A DNA stretch of 64,000 bases from Arthrobacter sp. H-02-3 (lineage in GTDB: Bacteria; Actinomycetota; Actinomycetes; Actinomycetales; Micrococcaceae). The notes under the pieces were generated by a model. The model worked only from the letters and a program-made list of their open reading frames with translations, was not told where the DNA came from and did no database searches. A program made the translations under genes and the position numbers. Shown piece after piece: positions 1 through 10,202 of the stretch. The stretch lies in the NCBI RefSeq assembly GCF_003097355.1, contig NZ_PYUI01000003.1, positions 124,001 through 188,000 on the forward strand. The letters are read 5' to 3'. Positions within the stretch are counted from its first letter, which is position 1. The number at the start of each line of letters is the position of its first letter.

Positions 1-932
1 ACATCGGCCTCGCCCTCGGCACGGCCCTGGGCGGCACCAGCCCGCTGCGCAACAAGATCGTCATCGCAGAAGACGGGTCCGGGATCGTCGGGTTCGCCGA
101 CTGGGCCGAACAGCTCATCGCCGAATCCACGGGCAAGCTGGGCACCGGCGTGCTGCCGGTCGTGGCCGGCCCCGCCTCCCCCGAAGCCACCCTGGGCGCA
201 CCCGATGTCCTCGTCATCCGGCTCGTCTCGGCCGACGCCGACGACGTCCAGCTCGGCGAGAACGAGGTTGCCATTGCCGGTGGCCTGGCGACGCAGATGA
301 TGGTGTGGGAATTCGCCACCGCCGTAGCAGGCCGGTTGCTGGGCATCAACCCGTTTGACCAGCCCGACGTCGAGGCCGCCAAGGTGGCCGCACGCGGCCT
401 GCTGGACGCACAGCCGAAGCCGACGCCGGCGAACTTCACCGACGGCGCCATCGAAGTCCGCGGCGGCGACTGGCTGGGAAATGCCTCGACGGCGTCTGCC
501 GCCGTGTCCGCGCTGCTGGCCCAGCTCGCAGAGGACAGCTACCTCAGCGTTCAGGCCTATTTCGACCGGCTCGCCTACGCAGGCTTCGAGGGTGTCCGTG
601 ACCAGCTGGCGGCGCTGAGCCGGCGCCCGGTCACGTTCGGCTGGGGCCCCCGCTTCCTGCACTCGACGGGCCAGTTCCACAAGGGCGGACCCGCGATCGG
701 CGTCTTCCTGCAGGTCACGGCCGCGTCCGCCATGGACCTGGCCATCCCGGACCGCCCGTTCACGTTCGGCGAGCTGATCTCGGCGCAGGCCGCCGGGGAC
801 GCCCAGGTTCTGTCCGAGCACGGCCGTCCGGTCCTCCGGCTGCACCTGACCGACCGCGCCGCGGGTGTGAAGCAGCTCCAGGAGCTCGTCACCTCCCTTG
901 CCGGCCAGGCCGCATCTTCCACCGAAAGCTAA
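1..932 (+). CDS. pgi: Glucose-6-phosphate isomerase, 3' part only
   Basis: The gene runs in from the left edge. The reading frame is open from base 3, giving about 309 codons of the C-terminal part of a protein usually near 540 residues. It interconverts glucose 6-phosphate and fructose 6-phosphate in the cytoplasm. The visible part includes the Pgi-like stretch GKLGTGVLPV and, further on, GQFHKGG and INPFDQPDVEAAK, all typical of the sugar isomerase domains of actinobacterial Pgi. It ends with TAA 15 bases before zwf, so the two are probably co-transcribed and both act on glucose 6-phosphate at the glycolysis/pentose phosphate branch. The start lies outside the window. Confidence 0.93.
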   Translation, partial: IGLALGTALGGTSPLRNKIVIAEDGSGIVGFADWAEQLIAESTGKLGTGVLPVVAGPASPEATLGAPDVLVIRLVSADADDVQLGENEVAIAGGLATQMMVWEFATAVAGRLLGINPFDQPDVEAAKVAARGLLDAQPKPTPANFTDGAIEVRGGDWLGNASTASAAVSALLAQLAEDSYLSVQAYFDRLAYAGFEGVRDQLAALSRRPVTFGWGPRFLHSTGQFHKGGPAIGVFLQVTAASAMDLAIPDRPFTFGELISAQAAGDAQVLSEHGRPVLRLHLTDRAAGVKQLQELVTSLAGQAASSTES

Positions 933-947
933 GGCACCCAAGCAACC

Positions 948-2510
948 ATGCCAGAAACCTACTACGGCGGCAGGACCTCGGCCGGCCGCGGGCGCAATCC
1001 GCTCCGCGACCCCCGTGACCGCCGTCTGAACCGTATTGCCGGGCCGTCATCTCTGGTTCTCTTCGGGGTGACCGGCGACCTCGCCCGGAAGAAGCTCATG
1101 CCGGCCGTGTATGACCTCGCCAACCGCGGGCTGCTGCCGCCGAGCTTCGCCCTGGTGGGCTTTGCCCGCCGGCAGTGGGAGAACGAGGACTTCGCCGCGG
1201 AGGTCAAGGAGTCCGTCAAGGCCTACGCCCGGACCCCATTTGATGAAACGGTCTGGAAGCAGCTCTCGGAGGGCATCCGCTTCGTGCAGGGCGAGTTCGA
1301 CGACGACGAGGCGTTCAAGCGGCTGTCCGACACGATCGATGAGCTCGACGAGCAGCGCGGGACGCGCGGCAACCACGCGTTCTACCTCTCGATCCCGCCG
1401 AAGGCCTTCGAACAGGTCTGCCGCCAGCTCTCCAAGCACGGCCTGGCCCAGGCCGAGGGTGACAAGTGGCGGCGGGTGGTGATCGAGAAGCCGTTCGGGC
1501 ACGACCTCGAATCGGCCCGGCAGCTCAACGACATTGTCGAATCGGTGTTCCCGCCGGACTCCGTGTTCCGGATCGATCACTATCTGGGCAAGGAGACGGT
1601 GCAGAACATCCTTGCGCTGCGCTTCGCCAACCAGCTCTTCGAGCCGCTCTGGAACGCTAACTATGTGGACCACGTCCAGATCACCATGGCCGAGGACATC
1701 GGCACGGGCGGCCGGGCGGGGTACTACGACGGCGTGGGTGCGGCCCGCGACGTCATCCAGAACCACCTGCTGCAGCTCCTGGCCCTGACCGCCATGGAGG
1801 AGCCGGTCTCCTTCAACGCCGATGACCTTCGTGCTGAGAAGGAAAAGGTCCTCTCCGCCGTCCGGCTCCCGCACGACCTCTCCACCCACTCGGCCCGCGG
1901 GCAGTTCACCGGCGGCTGGCAGGGCGGCGAGGAGGTCCTGGGCTACCTGGAGGAAGAGGGCATCCCGGCCGATTCGAAGACCGAGACGTTCGCCGCGATC
2001 CGGGTGGACATCAACACCCGCCGCTGGTCCGGGGTGCCGTTCTACCTGCGCGCCGGCAAACGCCTGGGCCGCCGGGTGACGGAAATCGCCGTCGTGTTCA
2101 AGCGCGCTCCGAACCTGCTCTTCACCGACCACGGCGAGGACGACTTCGGCCAGAACGCCGTGGTGATCCGGGTCCAGCCCGACGAGGGCGCCACGATCCG
2201 GTTCGGGTCCAAGGTTCCGGGCACCCAGATGGAGGTCCGCGACGTCACCATGGACTTCGGCTACGGCCACTCCTTCACCGAGTCCAGCCCCGAAGCCTAC
2301 GAACGGCTCATCCTCGACGTGCTGCTGGGCGAACCTCCGCTGTTCCCCCGCCACGCCGAGGTCGAGCTGTCCTGGAAGATCCTTGACCCGTTCGAGGACT
2401 ACTGGGCGTCCCTGGACGAACAGCCCGAGCCCTACCGGCCCGGCAGCTGGGGTCCCGCCTCAGCCGATGAACTCCTTGCCCGCGACGGACGAACCTGGAG
2501 AAGGCCATGA
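948..2510 (+). CDS. zwf: Glucose-6-phosphate 1-dehydrogenase
   Basis: This 520-residue cytoplasmic enzyme oxidises glucose 6-phosphate to 6-phosphogluconolactone with NAD(P)+, the first step of the oxidative pentose phosphate pathway. The N-terminal dinucleotide fold shows LVLFGVTGDLARKKL (about residues 36-50). The active-site motif RIDHYLGKE starts at Arg208, with Asp210, His211 and Lys215. Length is normal for the family. The ATG at 948 is preceded by a weak AAGG. Its stop overlaps the opcA start as ATGA, implying translational coupling. The order pgi-zwf-opcA-pgl is the usual actinobacterial arrangement, in which OpcA supports Zwf activity. Confidence 0.97.
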   Translation: MPETYYGGRTSAGRGRNPLRDPRDRRLNRIAGPSSLVLFGVTGDLARKKLMPAVYDLANRGLLPPSFALVGFARRQWENEDFAAEVKESVKAYARTPFDETVWKQLSEGIRFVQGEFDDDEAFKRLSDTIDELDEQRGTRGNHAFYLSIPPKAFEQVCRQLSKHGLAQAEGDKWRRVVIEKPFGHDLESARQLNDIVESVFPPDSVFRIDHYLGKETVQNILALRFANQLFEPLWNANYVDHVQITMAEDIGTGGRAGYYDGVGAARDVIQNHLLQLLALTAMEEPVSFNADDLRAEKEKVLSAVRLPHDLSTHSARGQFTGGWQGGEEVLGYLEEEGIPADSKTETFAAIRVDINTRRWSGVPFYLRAGKRLGRRVTEIAVVFKRAPNLLFTDHGEDDFGQNAVVIRVQPDEGATIRFGSKVPGTQMEVRDVTMDFGYGHSFTESSPEAYERLILDVLLGEPPLFPRHAEVELSWKILDPFEDYWASLDEQPEPYRPGSWGPASADELLARDGRTWRRP

Positions 2511-3448
2511 TCGTAGATCTTCCCGACACCACCACCTCCAAGATTTCCAAGAAGATCATGTCCCTGCGCGAGCAGGGCGGCGTGATCGCCCTCGGCCGCG
2601 TCCTGACCCTTGTGGTCGTCACCCGCTCCGGCCTTGAGGAGGAGGCCATCGAGGCCGCCAACGAGGCCAGCCGGGAACACCCGTGCCGGATCATCGTCCT
2701 CGCCGACGCCGGGGCCTCCGCCCCGACCCGGCTGGACGCGCAGATCCGCGTCGGCGGCGACGCCGGGGCCTCCGAGGTCATCCTGCTGCGCGGCTACGGC
2801 GAACTCGCCGAGGAAAGCGAATCCCTCGTCGCGGCGCTGCTGTTGCCGGACGCCCCGATCGTGGCCTGGTGGCCGCACGGCGCGCCGCGGAACGCGTGCC
2901 AGACCTCGATCGGGGGCATCGCGCACCGCCGGATCACCGACTCCGCCAACGAGGCGGACCCGGTCGCGGCGCTGGAGAACATCCGCCGCACCTACAAAGC
3001 CGGCGACACGGATCTGGCCTGGACCCGCCTGACCAACTGGCGGATCCAGCTGGCCGCGGTCCTGGACCAGGTGGACGACTCACCGGTCACGGCCGTCGCC
3101 GTCGAAGGTGCCTCGGATTCCCCGAGCACCATCCTGCTCGCGGCCTGGCTGACCCTGGCCCTGGACGCCCCGGTCACGATCGTCGCGGACCCGGCCGGCA
3201 CCGGCATCCGGCGGGTCCGGCTGACCCGAACCGGCGGCGACGTCCAGCTCTTCCGGCCGGGCCTGACCGTAGCGGAACTGACCCAGCCCGGCCAGCCGGC
3301 GCAGCGGATCTCCCTGCCCCGCCGCAGCCTCAAGGACTGCCTGGCAGAAGAACTTCGCCGCCTGGACCCCGACGAGGTCTTCGGCGAAGTGATTACTATG
3401 GGACTGCCACGTACCAATCTAAGGAGTGTCCGTCCCAGTGAGCGCTGA
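2507..3448 (+). CDS. opcA: Glucose-6-phosphate dehydrogenase assembly protein OpcA
   Basis: This 313-residue protein matches OpcA as remembered from actinobacteria and cyanobacteria, where it is needed for full Zwf assembly or activity. It begins with MIVDLPDTTTSKISKKI and continues with a Rossmann-like region (ALGRVLTLVVVT, CRIIVLAD) and the family-typical stretch APIVAWWPHGAP. It has no obvious catalytic motif, which fits an accessory role. The ATG overlaps the zwf stop by 4 bases, and its own end overlaps the start of pgl. Position and sequence together make the call firm. Confidence 0.93.
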   Translation: MIVDLPDTTTSKISKKIMSLREQGGVIALGRVLTLVVVTRSGLEEEAIEAANEASREHPCRIIVLADAGASAPTRLDAQIRVGGDAGASEVILLRGYGELAEESESLVAALLLPDAPIVAWWPHGAPRNACQTSIGGIAHRRITDSANEADPVAALENIRRTYKAGDTDLAWTRLTNWRIQLAAVLDQVDDSPVTAVAVEGASDSPSTILLAAWLTLALDAPVTIVADPAGTGIRRVRLTRTGGDVQLFRPGLTVAELTQPGQPAQRISLPRRSLKDCLAEELRRLDPDEVFGEVITMGLPRTNLRSVRPSER

Positions 3449-4256
3449 CCCCAGAGTAAGCATCCATCCTGACTCGACCGTCCTGATGGCTGCGATCGCA
3501 GCCCGCCTGATCACCAAGCTCGTGGACATCCAGGACCGGCACGGCGAAGCCACGGTGGTGCTTACCGGGGGCACAATGGGCATCGGTTCGCTCAGGGCCG
3601 TGGCCGAATCCCCGGCCGCGAAGGCCGTCGACTGGTCCAAGGTGAACTTCTGGTGGGGTGACGAGCGCTTTGTGCCGGCGGATGACGCCGAACGCAACGC
3701 CCGCCAGGCCCATGAGGCTCTCCTGTCCCGCATCACGGTCGATCCGGCGCGGGTCCACGTGCCCGGTTCCACCGATGACTTCGGGAGCCCGGAAGAGGCT
3801 GCGGCGGATTATGCGCGCCGGCTCGCTGACGCGGCCGCCGCCGAGCACGCCGCGGACATGTCCGATGACCGGCCGGAACACCCGGGCCGGCTTCCGCGCC
3901 TGGACATTGTCCTCCTCGGCGTCGGCCCGGACGCGCACGTCGCGTCGCTCTTTCCGGAGCAGGCCGGCATCCGGGAGAAGGAACTGACCGTCGTGGGGGT
4001 CCAGAACTCCCCCAAGCCGCCGCCGGGCAGGGTTTCCCTGACCCTGCCGGCCATCAACACGGCCTTAGAGGTGTGGATGGTGGTGGCCGGCGAGGACAAG
4101 GCCGGCGCCGTGGGCCTGGCCCTGGCCGGCGCCAATCCCGTGCAGGTTCCCGCGGCCGGGCCGCGGGGCCGCCGGGAGACCTTGTGGCTCATTGACGAGA
4201 ACGCGGCCTCACGGGTCCCCGAGCAGCTCGTCCGGAAGGGCCCGTCCGGCGCGTAG
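3438..4256 (+). CDS. pgl: 6-phosphogluconolactonase
   Basis: The product (272 residues) hydrolyses 6-phosphogluconolactone to 6-phosphogluconate, the step after Zwf. Family hallmarks are VVLTGGTMG near the N-terminus, VNFWWGDERFVP, and LGVGPDAHVASLFP, where the family's catalytic His lies. I chose GTG at 3438 because AAGGAG (3421-3426) lies 11 bases upstream; the earlier in-frame GTG at 3426 would sit on that ribosome-binding site. It overlaps opcA by 11 bases, so it is the fourth gene of the operon. Its last 48 bases overlap tail-to-tail with rbpA on the other strand. Confidence 0.95.
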   Translation: MSADPRVSIHPDSTVLMAAIAARLITKLVDIQDRHGEATVVLTGGTMGIGSLRAVAESPAAKAVDWSKVNFWWGDERFVPADDAERNARQAHEALLSRITVDPARVHVPGSTDDFGSPEEAAADYARRLADAAAAEHAADMSDDRPEHPGRLPRLDIVLLGVGPDAHVASLFPEQAGIREKELTVVGVQNSPKPPPGRVSLTLPAINTALEVWMVVAGEDKAGAVGLALAGANPVQVPAAGPRGRRETLWLIDENAASRVPEQLVRKGPSGA

Positions 4257-4604
4257 CCGTTCCAGCGCTCCGGCCAGTACGTCTTCGGCGTCCTGGCTGG
4301 AGCGCCGTTCTTTAACGTATTCCAGGTGGGTCTTGAACCCCTCCGTTGGCACGTCGTCCAGGGCGAACTTTGTTTCGTCGCGGGTTGCCGTGCCGCCGCA
4401 GCGCCGGCAGTCCCAGACTCCCGGGATCTGCTCCTCGGGGAGTTGGGCGAACACGAGCGCGGTTTCATGGCCTTTGGCGCACCGGTAGGAGACACGAATA
4501 CGGGGCTGGCGTGCGCCGGCCCCGTTCATTGGCTCGTGGCGGGGCGATGCCCCCTCGGTGGCGCCCACACGGATTCCCTTGAATCCGGAAGCAGAATGCA
4601 GCAT
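4209..4604 (-). CDS. rbpA: RNA polymerase-binding protein RbpA
   Basis: This 131-residue actinobacterial transcription factor binds the principal sigma factor and RNA polymerase and stabilises the open complex. Visible features are the basic N-terminal segment FKGIRVGA, the central zinc-ribbon-like part with YRCAKGH and WDCRRCGG, and a helical C-terminus (YVKERRSSQDAEDVL) corresponding to the sigma-interaction domain. In many RbpA proteins the zinc cysteines are partly lost; here Cys pairs are present at CAKGH and CRRC. The ATG has AGGAG five to eight bases upstream. The 3' end overlaps pgl convergently by 48 bases. Confidence 0.93.
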   Translation of the reverse strand: MLHSASGFKGIRVGATEGASPRHEPMNGAGARQPRIRVSYRCAKGHETALVFAQLPEEQIPGVWDCRRCGGTATRDETKFALDDVPTEGFKTHLEYVKERRSSQDAEDVLAGALERLRAGRALPDELLGDP

Positions 4605-4718
4605 CGGGAACTCCTGGCTACTCAGCTGGTGGATTGGTGCTTGCCAGCGACAGTGTAGTTCGAAGTTCCCGATGCCGGGAGGGCCTCAAGCCCCTTATGA
4701 AGTTCTCGAAAAGACGTG

Positions 4719-4976
4719 CTAGGAATCGGCGCCTGTGCTGAACCGCATGATCAAGCCGAGGGCGATGATCACGACGCCCCAGGTGACACCGAGGATGACC
4801 GTGAACCGGTTGAGGTTCCGCTCCGCGACACCCGAGGAGCTCAGCCCCGAACTCATGCCGCCGCCGAACATGTCCGACAGGCCGCCTCCGCGTCCCTTGT
4901 GGAGCAGGATGAGCAACGTCAGCAGGAGGCTGGTGATGCCCAGGAGGACCTGCAGAATGACATGAAGAACGTCCAC
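4719..4976 (-). CDS. secG: Preprotein translocase subunit SecG
   Basis: This 85-residue inner-membrane protein is the small accessory subunit of the SecYEG translocon. It has two predicted membrane segments (about residues 3-25 and 55-78) separated by a Gly/Ser-rich loop containing GRGGGLSDMFGGG, the characteristic SecG pattern. It follows tpiA by 49 bases on the same strand, as in many actinobacteria where secG closes the gap-pgk-tpiA run. No strong terminator follows; a small hairpin (4667-4680, 5-bp stem) is the only candidate. Confidence 0.93.
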   Translation of the reverse strand: MDVLHVILQVLLGITSLLLTLLILLHKGRGGGLSDMFGGGMSSGLSSSGVAERNLNRFTVILGVTWGVVIIALGLIMRFSTGADS

Positions 4977-5025
4977 GACGGCCTTTCAGAAGAATTGGAT
5001 TGCGGGGGCCAAGCCTGTGTCCGGA

Positions 5026-5841
5026 CTAATCCGTCAGCAGGTGACTCTCGAACCTGACAATATTAGCAAACTCCGCAGCGTCCAGGCTGGCACCGCCGAC
5101 CAGCAAGCCGTCGACGTCGCGCTCCTTCAGGATCGACGCCGCGTTGTTCGCCTTGACCGACCCCCCGTAGAGCAGGCGCGTCTTGGCGGCGACGTCGGCA
5201 CCGAACAGGGTGGCCAACTCGGTACGGATTGCGGCGCACATTTCCTGCGCGTCTTCCGGGCCGGCGACCTCCCCGGTGCCGATGGCCCAGACGGGCTCGT
5301 AGGCGACGACGAGTTCGGCGGCTTGTTCCGGGGTGAGGCCTTCGACGCCGGCGCGCAGCTGGGCGAGCGTGTGGTCGACGTGGGTGCCGGCCTGGCGGAT
5401 CTCGAGTCCTTCACCGACGCACAGGACGGGGGTGATGCCGTGCCGGAAAGCGGCCTTGGTCTTGGCGTTCAGGACGTCATCGGACTCGTTGTGGATGGTG
5501 CGGCGTTCGCTGTGGCCGACCAGGACGTAGCTGCAGCCCAGCTTGGCGAGGAACTGTCCGGAGATGTCACCGGTGTAGGCGCCCGAGTCGAACTGGGAGA
5601 GGTCCTGGCCGCCGTAGACGACGTCGAGTTCGTCGCCCTGGACGAGGGTCTGGACGCCGCGGAGATCTGTGAACGGAGGGAAGACGGCAACCTCCACCCG
5701 GCTGTAGTCATGCTTGGCGTCGGACAGGGTCCACGCGAGCTTCTGCAGGAGGGTGATGCCCTGGACGTGGTCCATGTTCATCTTCCAGTTGCCGGCGATG
5801 AAGGGCTTGCGATCGAATTTACCGTTGGTTGACGTGGTCAC
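5026..5841 (-). CDS. tpiA: Triose-phosphate isomerase
   Basis: The 271-residue TIM-barrel enzyme interconverts dihydroxyacetone phosphate and glyceraldehyde 3-phosphate. All catalytic residues are visible: Lys20 in GNWKMN, His110 in VGHSERR and Glu182 in [10 protein letters not shown], plus the phosphate-binding LYGGSVK near the end. I set the start at GTG 5841, giving [20 protein letters not shown], because GGAG sits five bases upstream; longer in-frame extensions have no family similarity and run into the pgk-tpiA hairpin. It is the third gene of gap-pgk-tpiA. The 130-base gap from pgk holds a very strong hairpin that could set the relative expression of tpiA. Confidence 0.97.
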   Translation of the reverse strand: MTTSTNGKFDRKPFIAGNWKMNMDHVQGITLLQKLAWTLSDAKHDYSRVEVAVFPPFTDLRGVQTLVQGDELDVVYGGQDLSQFDSGAYTGDISGQFLAKLGCSYVLVGHSERRTIHNESDDVLNAKTKAAFRHGITPVLCVGEGLEIRQAGTHVDHTLAQLRAGVEGLTPEQAAELVVAYEPVWAIGTGEVAGPEDAQEMCAAIRTELATLFGADVAAKTRLLYGGSVKANNAASILKERDVDGLLVGGASLDAAEFANIVRFESHLLTD

Positions 5842-5870
5842 ATGATCTCCAAGAGTGCTGATGGTATGAG

Positions 5871-5918
5871 CAGCCGGCAGGGTGCCCGGTCCCTTGCGGA
5901 CGGGCACCCTGCCGGCTG
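5871..5918 (-). promoter_or_regulatory. Very strong hairpin between pgk and tpiA
   Basis: Two 18-base arms (5871-5888 and 5901-5918, CAGCCGGCAGGGTGCCCG and its exact reverse complement) enclose a 12-base loop that can itself pair three more bases. It lies 30 bases upstream of the tpiA start. It could be a partial terminator or an mRNA-stability element that sets tpiA below pgk. Confidence 0.8.
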
Positions 5919-5940
5919 GATTGCCTGACGGCTGCTGCTT

Positions 5941-5988
5941 TAGCGGCCAGTGTTTCTAGCGGTCGGTGCTTCTAGCGGTCGAGGACGC
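5941..5988. repeat. Three 16-bp tandem units at the pgk 3' end
   Basis: TAGCGGYCRGTGYTTC-like units start at 5941, 5957 and 5973. The third is the end of pgk itself, including its last codons and stop; the other two are duplicates downstream of the stop with two to four changes. Confidence 0.8.
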
Positions 5989-7198
5989 TCAGGCCGGGGA
6001 GTTCCTTGCCTTCAAGGTACTCCAGGCTTGCGCCGCCGCCGGTGGAAATGTGGCCGAACTGGTCATCGGCGAAGCCGAGGGTCCGGACCGCGGCTGCGGA
6101 ATCCCCGCCGCCGACCACCGTGAATGCGTCCGTCTCGGTCAGTGCCTGGGCGATGGCCCGGGTACCGCCGGCGAAGGCCGCGAATTCGAACACGCCCATG
6201 GGGCCATTCCAGAACACCGTCTTGGCGCCCTTGATCCGTTCCGCGAAGGCCGCTGCCGAGTCCGGTCCGATGTCCAGGCCGATGCCCTGCACGCCGAAGC
6301 TGCTGGCCTCGATGGCGTCGGCAGCAACGGTCTCGTGCTCGGCGTCGGCGGCGAACTTGCTGGCCACCACAACATCGGTGGGCACCACGAATTCCGTACC
6401 GGCGTCCGCGGCGCGCTTCAGGTATTCCTGCACGACCGGGATCTGGTCCTCTTCGAGCAGGCTGCCCGCGACCTTGTGGCCCGCGGCGGCAAGGAAGGTG
6501 AACAGCATGCCGCCGCCCACCAGGATCGTGTCCGCCTTGCCGATGAGGTTGTCGATCACGGCGAGCTTGTCCGAGACCTTGGAGCCGCCAAGGACGACGA
6601 CGTAGGGCCGCTGGGTGTCGGTGGTGAGCTTGCGCAGCACCTCGACCTCCGTGCGGACGAGGTCGCCCTGGTAGGACGGCAGCCGGGTGGCGACGTCGTA
6701 CACGCTGGCGTGCTTGCGGTGCACTGCGCCGAAGGCGTCATCGACGAACGCGCCGTTGTCGCCGGTGAGGGCGACGAGCTCGTCCGCGAAGGCGCCGCGT
6801 TCGGCGTCGTCCTTGGAGGTCTCCCGGGCGTCGAAACGCACGTTTTCCAGGACGAGCACTTCGCCGTCCTGGAGGGCGGAGGACAGCTCCTTGGCCGACT
6901 CGCCGACCGTGTCGCCGGCAAGGGTGACCTTGAACCCGGCAAGCTCGGCCAGTCGCGTGGCGGCCGGCTTGAGCGAGTACTTGTCTTCGGGGGCGCCCTT
7001 GGGGCGGCCCAGGTGTGCTGTGACCAGCACGCGGGCACCGGCGTCCGTGAGCTTCGCCAGCACTGGCAGGGAGGCCTTGATGCGGCCGTCGTCAGTCACT
7101 GTAGAGCCGTCGAGCGGCACGTTCAGGTCACTTCTGACCAGAACGTACCGCCCGCGGACACCATCAGCGATCAGTTCGTTGAGGGTGTGGAATGTCAT
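5972..7198 (-). CDS. pgk: Phosphoglycerate kinase
   Basis: The 408-residue enzyme makes ATP from 1,3-bisphosphoglycerate and ADP. It shows the signature [14 protein letters not shown] near the N-terminus, [23 protein letters not shown], the hinge-region stretch [10 protein letters not shown], and the ATP-binding GGGDSAAAV close to the C-terminus. Length is normal. It starts 10 bases after gap, so the genes are co-transcribed. The last codons and the stop are repeated downstream as 16-bp units, so a spare TAG occurs just past the real stop. Confidence 0.97.
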   Translation of the reverse strand: MTFHTLNELIADGVRGRYVLVRSDLNVPLDGSTVTDDGRIKASLPVLAKLTDAGARVLVTAHLGRPKGAPEDKYSLKPAATRLAELAGFKVTLAGDTVGESAKELSSALQDGEVLVLENVRFDARETSKDDAERGAFADELVALTGDNGAFVDDAFGAVHRKHASVYDVATRLPSYQGDLVRTEVEVLRKLTTDTQRPYVVVLGGSKVSDKLAVIDNLIGKADTILVGGGMLFTFLAAAGHKVAGSLLEEDQIPVVQEYLKRAADAGTEFVVPTDVVVASKFAADAEHETVAADAIEASSFGVQGIGLDIGPDSAAAFAERIKGAKTVFWNGPMGVFEFAAFAGGTRAIAQALTETDAFTVVGGGDSAAAVRTLGFADDQFGHISTGGGASLEYLEGKELPGLSVLDR

Positions 7199-7208
7199 GA
7201 GTCTTACC

Positions 7209-8312
<1,104 letters not shown>

Positions 8313-8386
8313 TTACCAGATCGGAGGGCGACCAGCCACGTTGCTGAAGGCTAACCGCCTTCCGTGATCCATCTTACGTTTAACTG

Positions 8387-8416
8387 GGACTGCCCCCGCA
8401 AGTGCGGGGGCAGTCC
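8387..8416 (-). terminator. sodA terminator
   Basis: GGACTGCCCCCGC and GCGGGGGCAGTCC form a perfect 13-bp stem with a 4-base loop, 69 bases past the sodA stop. A smaller hairpin (8463-8479, stem ACAGGA/TCCTGT) followed by TTGT lies closer to the stop. Confidence 0.7.
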
Positions 8417-8484
8417 GTCCACATTTCGGGCCGAAGCGGCCGTAATGTGAGCTTTGTTACAAACAGGAGTCGGTCCTGTCACGC

Positions 8485-9108
8485 TTACAGCGTGATGAGG
8501 CCCGTCGCGTTCTTGCGGGCGGCGTCGAAGCGCTTGGCGACGTCGGCCCAGTTCACGATGTTCCAGAACGCCTTGACGTAGTCGGCCTTGACGTTGACGT
8601 AGTCCAGGTAGAAGGCGTGCTCCCACATGTCCAGCATCAGCAGCGGAGTGGTGCCGAGCGCGACGTTGCCCTGCTGGTCATAGAGCTGCTCGATGACCAG
8701 GTTGCCGCCGATCGGCTCGTAGGCCAGGAAGCCCCAGCCGGAGCCCTGCAGGCCCAGCGCCGCGGCGCTGAACTGGGCACGGAAGGCGTCGAACGAGCCG
8801 AAGGCGTCGTCGATGGCTGCAGCGAGCTCGCCTTCGGGCTTGTCGCCGCCGTCCGGGGAGAGGTTCTTCCAGAAGACGGAGTGGTTGATGTGGCCGCCGG
8901 TGTGGAACGCAAGGTCCTTGGAGAGGCGGTTGATGTTGGCGAAGTCGCCCTTTTCGCGCGCCTCGGCCAGCTGGGCGAGGGCGTTGTTGGCGCCGGCCAC
9001 GTAGGCCGCGTGGTGCTTGCTGTGGTGCAGCTCCATGATCTTCGCGGAGATGTGCGGCTCCAGCGCTGCGTAGTCATAGTCGAGCTGAGGCAATACGTAC
9101 TCGGTCAC
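8485..9108 (-). CDS. sodA: Superoxide dismutase, Fe/Mn family
   Basis: The 207-residue enzyme dismutates superoxide using Mn or Fe. All four metal ligands are visible: His28 in MELHHSKHH, His76 in [10 protein letters not shown], and Asp160 and His164 in DMWEHAFY. The metal cannot be decided from sequence alone; the Gly-rich GSGWGFLAY region resembles Mn-preferring members. I placed the start at GTG 9108 ([13 protein letters not shown]) because GGAGG lies six bases upstream. Two hairpins follow it (8463-8479 and 8387-8416), so it is probably transcribed separately from gap. Confidence 0.95.
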   Translation of the reverse strand: MTEYVLPQLDYDYAALEPHISAKIMELHHSKHHAAYVAGANNALAQLAEAREKGDFANINRLSKDLAFHTGGHINHSVFWKNLSPDGGDKPEGELAAAIDDAFGSFDAFRAQFSAAALGLQGSGWGFLAYEPIGGNLVIEQLYDQQGNVALGTTPLLMLDMWEHAFYLDYVNVKADYVKAFWNIVNWADVAKRFDAARKNATGLITL

Positions 9109-9164
9109 AAAATCCTCCAATGTCGTGGACGGGTTGTCCGGTTCGGTAACTCTCGGATTGTGCA

Positions 9165-9185
9165 TCCGGATGCGGGGCATCCGGA
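9165..9185 (-). promoter_or_regulatory. Hairpin between whiA and sodA
   Basis: TCCGGATGC-GGG-GCATCCGGA is a perfect 9-bp stem. On the minus strand it begins just after a TAGAAT hexamer (9203-9198), so it is either the 5' end of the sodA leader or a whiA terminator. Confidence 0.5.
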
Positions 9186-9211
9186 AATCTGTTCTTGATT
9201 CTAAGGTGACG

Positions 9212-10192
9212 CTAGTCGTCGAGCATTTCCGGCGTCACATTGGCTTCCGTGCCCGGGATGCCGAGGTCCTGGGCCCGCTTGTCCGCCATCGCCAGGAGCC
9301 GGCGGATCCGGCCGGCAATGGCGTCCTTGGTCATGACAGGGTCGGCGAGGCGGCCGAGCTCGTCCAGGCTGGCCTGCTTGTGCGCGACCCGCAGCTCCCC
9401 GGCGTACTTGAGGTGGTCCGGGACGTCGTCGCCTAGGATTTCCAGGGCACGGTCCACCCGGGCGCCGGCGGCGACGGCGGCCTGGGCGGAGCGGCGCAGG
9501 TTCGCGTCATCGAAGTTCGCGAGCCGGTTGGCGGTGGCACGCACTTCCTTGCGCATGCGGCGTTCCTCCCAGACCATGAGCGCGTCGTGGGCGCCCATGC
9601 GGGTCAGCAGCGCGGCGATCGTGTCGCCGTCGCGGATCACCACACGGTCCACTCCCCTGACCTCGCGGGCCTTGGCCTGGATGCCGAGCCGGCGGGCAGC
9701 GCCGACGAGGGCCAGGGCCGACTCAGGGCCGGGGCAGGTGACTTCCATGGAGGAGGAGCGGCCGGGCTCGGTGAGTGAGCCGTGGGCCAGGAAGGCGCCG
9801 CGCCAGACGGCCTCGGCGTCCGCGGCCGATCCGTTGACCACTACGGAGGGCAGGCCCCGGACGGGCCGCCCGCGGGTGTCCAGGAGACCGGTCTGGCGGG
9901 CCAGGGCCTCGCCGTCGCGGACCACGCGCACCACGTAGCGGCTGCCGCGGCGCAGGCCGCCGCCGGAGACGACGATGATCTCGCTCTGGTGGCCGTACAC
10001 TTCGGCGATGGCGGCACGCAGCCGCCGGGCGGTCGATGCGAGGTCGACCTCGGCTTCGATCACAATCCGGCCCGAGATGATGTGCAGCCCGCCGGCGAAG
10101 CGGAGCATGGCCGATACCTCGGCTTTGCGGACCGAGGACTTCTTGATATCCAGACGGGAAAGTTCTTCCTTGACTGATGCTGTCAGTGCCAT
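9212..10192 (-). CDS. whiA: DNA-binding protein WhiA
   Basis: This 326-residue protein is the conserved Gram-positive regulator that in Streptomyces works with WhiB in sporulation septation and in Bacillus affects division. The N-terminal part resembles a LAGLIDADG homing-endonuclease fold without catalysis ([18 protein letters not shown]). The C-terminal part is a helix-turn-helix with [30 protein letters not shown]. The start is ATG 10192 ([11 protein letters not shown]), with GGAAAGGTG just upstream. It lies 10 bases after yvcK in the conserved rapZ-yvcK-whiA run. Confidence 0.96.
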   Translation of the reverse strand: MALTASVKEELSRLDIKKSSVRKAEVSAMLRFAGGLHIISGRIVIEAEVDLASTARRLRAAIAEVYGHQSEIIVVSGGGLRRGSRYVVRVVRDGEALARQTGLLDTRGRPVRGLPSVVVNGSAADAEAVWRGAFLAHGSLTEPGRSSSMEVTCPGPESALALVGAARRLGIQAKAREVRGVDRVVIRDGDTIAALLTRMGAHDALMVWEERRMRKEVRATANRLANFDDANLRRSAQAAVAAGARVDRALEILGDDVPDHLKYAGELRVAHKQASLDELGRLADPVMTKDAIAGRIRRLLAMADKRAQDLGIPGTEANVTPEMLDD

Positions 10193-10202
10193 GGCACCTT
10201 TC

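Noticed and set aside
3426..3448. Upstream GTG start for pgl at 3426
   Set aside because: It would overlap the AAGGAG ribosome-binding site that properly serves GTG 3438.
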